DNA of 8,454 nucleotides from an uncultured bacterium (lineage in GTDB: Bacteria > Patescibacteriota > Minisyncoccia > Phycocordibacterales > UBA9973). The stretch is from NCBI GenBank assembly GCA_903869975.1, contig CAIQBF010000097.1:1-8454 (forward strand), written 5' to 3'. A model generated the notes under the pieces. It saw only the letters and a list, made by a program, of their open reading frames with translations. It was not told where the DNA came from and did not search any database. This document shows, one piece after another, positions 6,112 through 8,454 of this stretch (the stretch's first letter is position 1; each line of letters starts with the position of its first letter). The position numbers and the translations under genes were made by a program.

Positions 6112-6546
6112 ATGCGAAAAACAGAACGCGGTTTTACCCTTATTGAGCTCCTTGTTGTTATTGCCATTATCGGTATCCTTGCGACTATCGTGCTGACGTC
6201 TCTCGGCAGTGCTCGTACCAAAGCGCAGGACGCAAAGGTTCAGGCACAGCTTTCAAGCATGCGCGCACAGGCAGAGCTTTTCTATAGCAGCCACGCTAAT
6301 TCATATGGAGTAGCAATGACAGGTTCATGTTCTATGTCAGGAAGCCTTGTTGATTCGGCTGAGGTAGACAATTTGAACAAACTCCTCCCTGGGACTGGTT
6401 ACACAAATACGTGTTACAGCACTGCCTCGAAATGGGCTATCAAATCAGACGGAACTGACAATGCTTGGTGTGTTGACAGTACTGGTCAGTCAGAGGTGTA
6501 TGCCATTGCATCAACTCCTACGATCTCAGATTACATCTGCGACTAA
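6112..6546 (+). CDS. Type IV prepilin, probable major pilin
   Basis: A 144-aa class III-signal prepilin. Leader MRKTERG is followed by FTLIELLVVIAIIGILATIV: cleavage expected between G7 and F8, with the conserved Glu at mature position 5 (E12). The hydrophobic helix spans about 8-29, then an amphipathic helix rich in Ala/Lys/Gln (33-58), then a small globular head. Four cysteines (C73, C101, C120, C143) could form two disulfides, including a C-terminal loop. It has the best promoter here and its own terminator, and is followed by the prepilin peptidase gene, which supports the major-pilin role; minor pilin or pseudopilin remains possible. The symbol is left empty because pilA/pilE usage cannot be settled from sequence. 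Confidence 0.93.
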   Translation: MRKTERGFTLIELLVVIAIIGILATIVLTSLGSARTKAQDAKVQAQLSSMRAQAELFYSSHANSYGVAMTGSCSMSGSLVDSAEVDNLNKLLPGTGYTNTCYSTASKWAIKSDGTDNAWCVDSTGQSEVYAIASTPTISDYICD

Positions 6547-6568
6547 AACGATCGATCTGTTTTTCCCC

Positions 6569-6593
6569 AAAACCCCGCTATGTGCGGGGTTTT
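6569..6593 (+). terminator. Intrinsic terminator after the prepilin gene
   Basis: AAAACCCCGC (6569-6578) pairs perfectly with GCGGGGTTTT (6584-6593) around loop TATGT. The T run is short and is the 3' arm itself, running directly into the TGTAGTATACT box of pilD. It starts 22 nt after the pilin stop codon. Confidence 0.88.
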
Positions 6594-6603
6594 GTAGTAT
6601 ACT
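6593..6603 (+). promoter_or_regulatory. Predicted pilD promoter -10 box, overlapping the terminator
   Basis: TGTAGTATACT (6593-6603) is the same box as before pilB and the REC gene, with TATACT at 6598-6603. The -35 region would fall inside the terminator stem and no good -35 is seen. ATG 6621 lies 17 nt downstream. ATGTGCG occurs upstream of the box here (6580-6586) and before pilB (584-590), at slightly different spacing. Confidence 0.5.
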
Positions 6604-6620
6604 GAGTGCACACTTTATTT

Positions 6621-7448
6621 ATGAATACACTCATTACGATCGTCATGTTCTTGTTCGGTTCGGTGATTGGAAGTTTCTTGAATGTGGTTATCTTGCGTTA
6701 TCGTACCGGCCGAAGTGTCGGAGGGCGTTCTGCGTGTTTTTCGTGCGACAAAAAACTTTCCTGGTATGAACTCGTGCCAATCGCGAGCTTTGCGACACAG
6801 CGCGGCAAGTGTACTGGATGCCAAGCACGAATTTCCTGGCAGTATCCGATCGTTGAGGCGATCACGGGTATCCTCTTTGTATTACTCTACGCTCGGTTTG
6901 CATATTTGCTTCCGACCATGCCGCTGCTTTTCGGGATTCTTTTTGCGTATTATGCATTTATCGCAAGCGTACTCGTCGTACTTTCAGCGTATGACATGCG
7001 TCACAAGATATTGCCTGACGGCTTGACGATGCTTTTTGCGGGAGCCGCTTTTGTCGGTATGTTTTTCTTGAAGGGGGATGCGCTGATACTGCATGTTCCT
7101 GGCATCTGGGATCTCTGCGCGGGAATTCTGCTTCCGGCTCCGTTTGCGCTTATCTGGCTAATCTCGAAAGGTAAGTGGATGGGTCTCGGCGACGCAAAGC
7201 TTATGATCGGTATTGGATTCTTGCTTGGCATGTCAGGAGGGATCACGGCAGTACTTCTTTCGTTTTGGATTGGGGCTGCTTTCAGTATCATGCTTCTTAT
7301 TCTTGGCGGGTTCGTCAAACGCGGCGGCGTTTTCTCTATGAAGATGGCAATTCCTTTTGGTCCTTTTCTTGCGCTCAGCACGCTCCTTGCGGTGATATGG
7401 CAGCTTGATCTTGGTTTTATTGCACAGATGTTCGGCGGTAGTTTCTAG
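6621..7448 (+). CDS. pilD: Prepilin peptidase / N-methyltransferase PilD
   Basis: A 275-aa polytopic membrane aspartic protease that removes the prepilin leader and in characterised homologues methylates the new N-terminus. Order: first membrane helix with GSVIGSFLNVVILR (13-26), a cytoplasmic loop with two CxxC pairs (C39/C42 and C64/C67; DiS_P_DiS domain), then the A24 peptidase domain. The catalytic aspartates are visible: D125 in SAYDMRHKILPD and D191 in MGLGDAKL. About seven or eight hydrophobic segments follow the usual pattern. I chose ATG 6621; GTG 6606 would add five residues and leave little room after the -10. Stop TAG is immediately followed by TGA. Two pilin-like genes lie directly downstream, likely its substrates. 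Confidence 0.96.
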   Translation: MNTLITIVMFLFGSVIGSFLNVVILRYRTGRSVGGRSACFSCDKKLSWYELVPIASFATQRGKCTGCQARISWQYPIVEAITGILFVLLYARFAYLLPTMPLLFGILFAYYAFIASVLVVLSAYDMRHKILPDGLTMLFAGAAFVGMFFLKGDALILHVPGIWDLCAGILLPAPFALIWLISKGKWMGLGDAKLMIGIGFLLGMSGGITAVLLSFWIGAAFSIMLLILGGFVKRGGVFSMKMAIPFGPFLALSTLLAVIWQLDLGFIAQMFGGSF

Positions 7449-7475
7449 TGAGTGTCGTGCGTCCGTATTTTTTGT

Positions 7476-8174
7476 ATGACTACTTCTAAGCCAAAAATGA
7501 ATGCAGGATTCACGCTTCTCGAAGTTGCGTTTGTTATTACGATTTTTGCTATCATGGCCTCTATCGTACTTTTCCGTTTCCGTGATTTCGGTTCACGTAC
7601 GGCGCTCGATAATCTCACACAGGATATTGCGCTCCGAATTGTTCAGGCGCAGAAGCAGTCAATATCCGGCGTTCTTAACGCGAACGTGAGCGATCTGTCG
7701 CTCTTTGTTCCGACGTATGGTGTGTACTTTACCAACGGATCGACCGGAGGAGCTCCCGAGTCTCGCAAGTTTGTATACTTTACTGATCTCGATGAAACAA
7801 GAACATACGATCCCGCTACGGTATGTACGAGTACTTCAATGACAGGCAATGAGTGTCTTGCTACTACGACGATTACTACGGGGGAATATATTAGTACCGT
7901 GTGTACCGGAAGTGCATTGTTCCCGTGTACGGGAACGCCGAGTTCAAACCTCTCCGCGCATATTACATTCCAGCGTCCTCTGCCTGATGCGACTATCTAT
8001 ATCTGCCGTGACACGGCCTGCACTTCGCGGACGTTGACCGACCGTCTGTATATCGAGCTCACATCGAGTATCGACCCGGCACTCAAAGAGACGATAGAGG
8101 TCACCGGACTGGGGCAGACGAGCGTGTATAATGGATGTGCGGCTATGGCGGCCGGTGCGACCACTTGCTCATAA
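7476..8174 (+). CDS. Pilin-like (minor pilin/pseudopilin) protein, cysteine-rich
   Basis: A 232-aa prepilin-like protein. Leader MTTSKPKMNAG precedes FTLLEVAFVITIFAIMASIV: cleavage expected between G11 and F12, Glu at mature position 5 (E16). After the helix come FRDFGS and a helix ending near IVQAQKQSISG, which recalls GspH/FimT-type pseudopilins. The C-terminal part is a Thr/Ser-rich beta-type domain (95-232) with eight cysteines (C117, C127, C143, C151, C177, C182, C221, C231). ATG 7476 is preferred; ATG 7497 would leave only MNAG as leader, and GTG 7452 is unlikely. It starts 27 nt after pilD without an obvious terminator between, so co-transcription with pilD is likely. Probable minor, tip or adhesin-like pilin; the exact type cannot be fixed. 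Confidence 0.85.
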   Translation: MTTSKPKMNAGFTLLEVAFVITIFAIMASIVLFRFRDFGSRTALDNLTQDIALRIVQAQKQSISGVLNANVSDLSLFVPTYGVYFTNGSTGGAPESRKFVYFTDLDETRTYDPATVCTSTSMTGNECLATTTITTGEYISTVCTGSALFPCTGTPSSNLSAHITFQRPLPDATIYICRDTACTSRTLTDRLYIELTSSIDPALKETIEVTGLGQTSVYNGCAAMAAGATTCS

Positions 8175-8454
8175 TGAATCGATATCACTACAATACAAAA
8201 TCAGACGCAGGATTTACGCTCATCGAAGTCATGATTGCGATGGGTATCTTTACGATCATTGTCACGATTGGTATCGGAGCGGTACTTGGCGCTATCTCGC
8301 AAGCGCGAGGAAGTCAGAATTCCCGTACCGTCATGGATAACCTCAATTTCGTCATGGAAGACATGGCTCGTAATATCCGCCTCGGTTCCAATTTCCGCTG
8401 TGTGGCGCATCCAAGCGATGAGCAGTTGTTTACGGGAGAGACTGATCCGGTTAC
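8174..8454 (+). CDS. Pilin-like protein (PilW/GspJ-type N-terminus), truncated by the right edge
   Basis: Starts at ATG 8174-8176, whose A is the last base of the preceding TAA stop (TAATG), implying translational coupling. The frame is open to the window end: 93 codons visible. Leader MNRYHYNTKSDAG precedes FTLIEVMIAMGIFTIIVTIG: cleavage expected between G13 and F14, Glu at mature position 5 (E18). The following RTVMDNLNFVMEDMARNIRLG resembles the post-helix region of PilW/GspJ-type minor pilins. No Shine-Dalgarno site is seen. The first prepilin, pilD, and these two pilin-like genes form one processing and assembly block; the C-terminal domain is outside the window. Confidence 0.85.
   Translation, partial: MNRYHYNTKSDAGFTLIEVMIAMGIFTIIVTIGIGAVLGAISQARGSQNSRTVMDNLNFVMEDMARNIRLGSNFRCVAHPSDEQLFTGETDPV

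Noticed and set aside
1..8454. CRISPR arrays, tRNA/rRNA genes, insertion sequences, reverse transcriptase or DGR template repeat
   Set aside because: None seen: no regularly spaced repeats, no cloverleaf, no transposase or RT motifs, and no second copy of the 4600-4734 segment in the window.

Overview
The window is the core of a type IV pilus (T4P) assembly locus, all genes on the + strand. Gene order is: tail of a surface/assembly protein, extension ATPase PilB, a single-domain response regulator, retraction ATPase PilT, a 250-aa protein of a type I associate with Candidate Phyla Radiation genomes, platform protein PilC, a major-type prepilin, prepilin peptidase PilD, and two further pilin-like proteins, the last cut by the right edge.

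The organism is most likely a member of the Candidate Phyla Radiation (Patescibacteria, Parcubacteria-like). Support is the pilB-REC-pilT order, the RNPFAPIG-type protein upstream of pilB, the 250-aa protein, near-absence of Shine-Dalgarno sites and very short predicted leaders. This rests on recalled family resemblance, not a search. Glycines use GGN codons and no in-frame TGA is needed, so UGA recoding (Gracilibacteria/Absconditabacteria) is not indicated.

Layout: 2-556 partial protein with an RNPFAPIG motif and a fibronectin-III-like end; 618-2348 pilB; 2441-2827 REC protein; 2837-3895 pilT, 9 nt behind the REC gene; 3982-4734 the 250-aa protein with its own promoter-like site and a strong terminator (4754-4791); 4853-6058 pilC; 6112-6546 prepilin, ended by a terminator (6569-6593); 6621-7448 pilD; 7476-8174 and 8174-8454 pilin-like genes, overlapping by one base. 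The longest gaps are about 120 bp and hold promoter or terminator signals; no gene-free stretch exceeds 300 bp.

Working together: PilD would cleave and probably N-methylate the prepilins, PilB and PilC would drive assembly, PilT would drive retraction, and the REC protein probably tunes the motors. The most interesting item is the 250-aa protein between pilT and pilC. Its last ~45 codons are GC-rich and adenine-poor relative to the rest of the gene and end in a C-type-lectin-like signature. That makes it a candidate target of a diversity-generating retroelement, although no reverse transcriptase or template repeat is visible here. A second theme is a repeated promoter box, TGTAGTATACT, placed 12-17 nt before the start codons of pilB, the REC gene and pilD.
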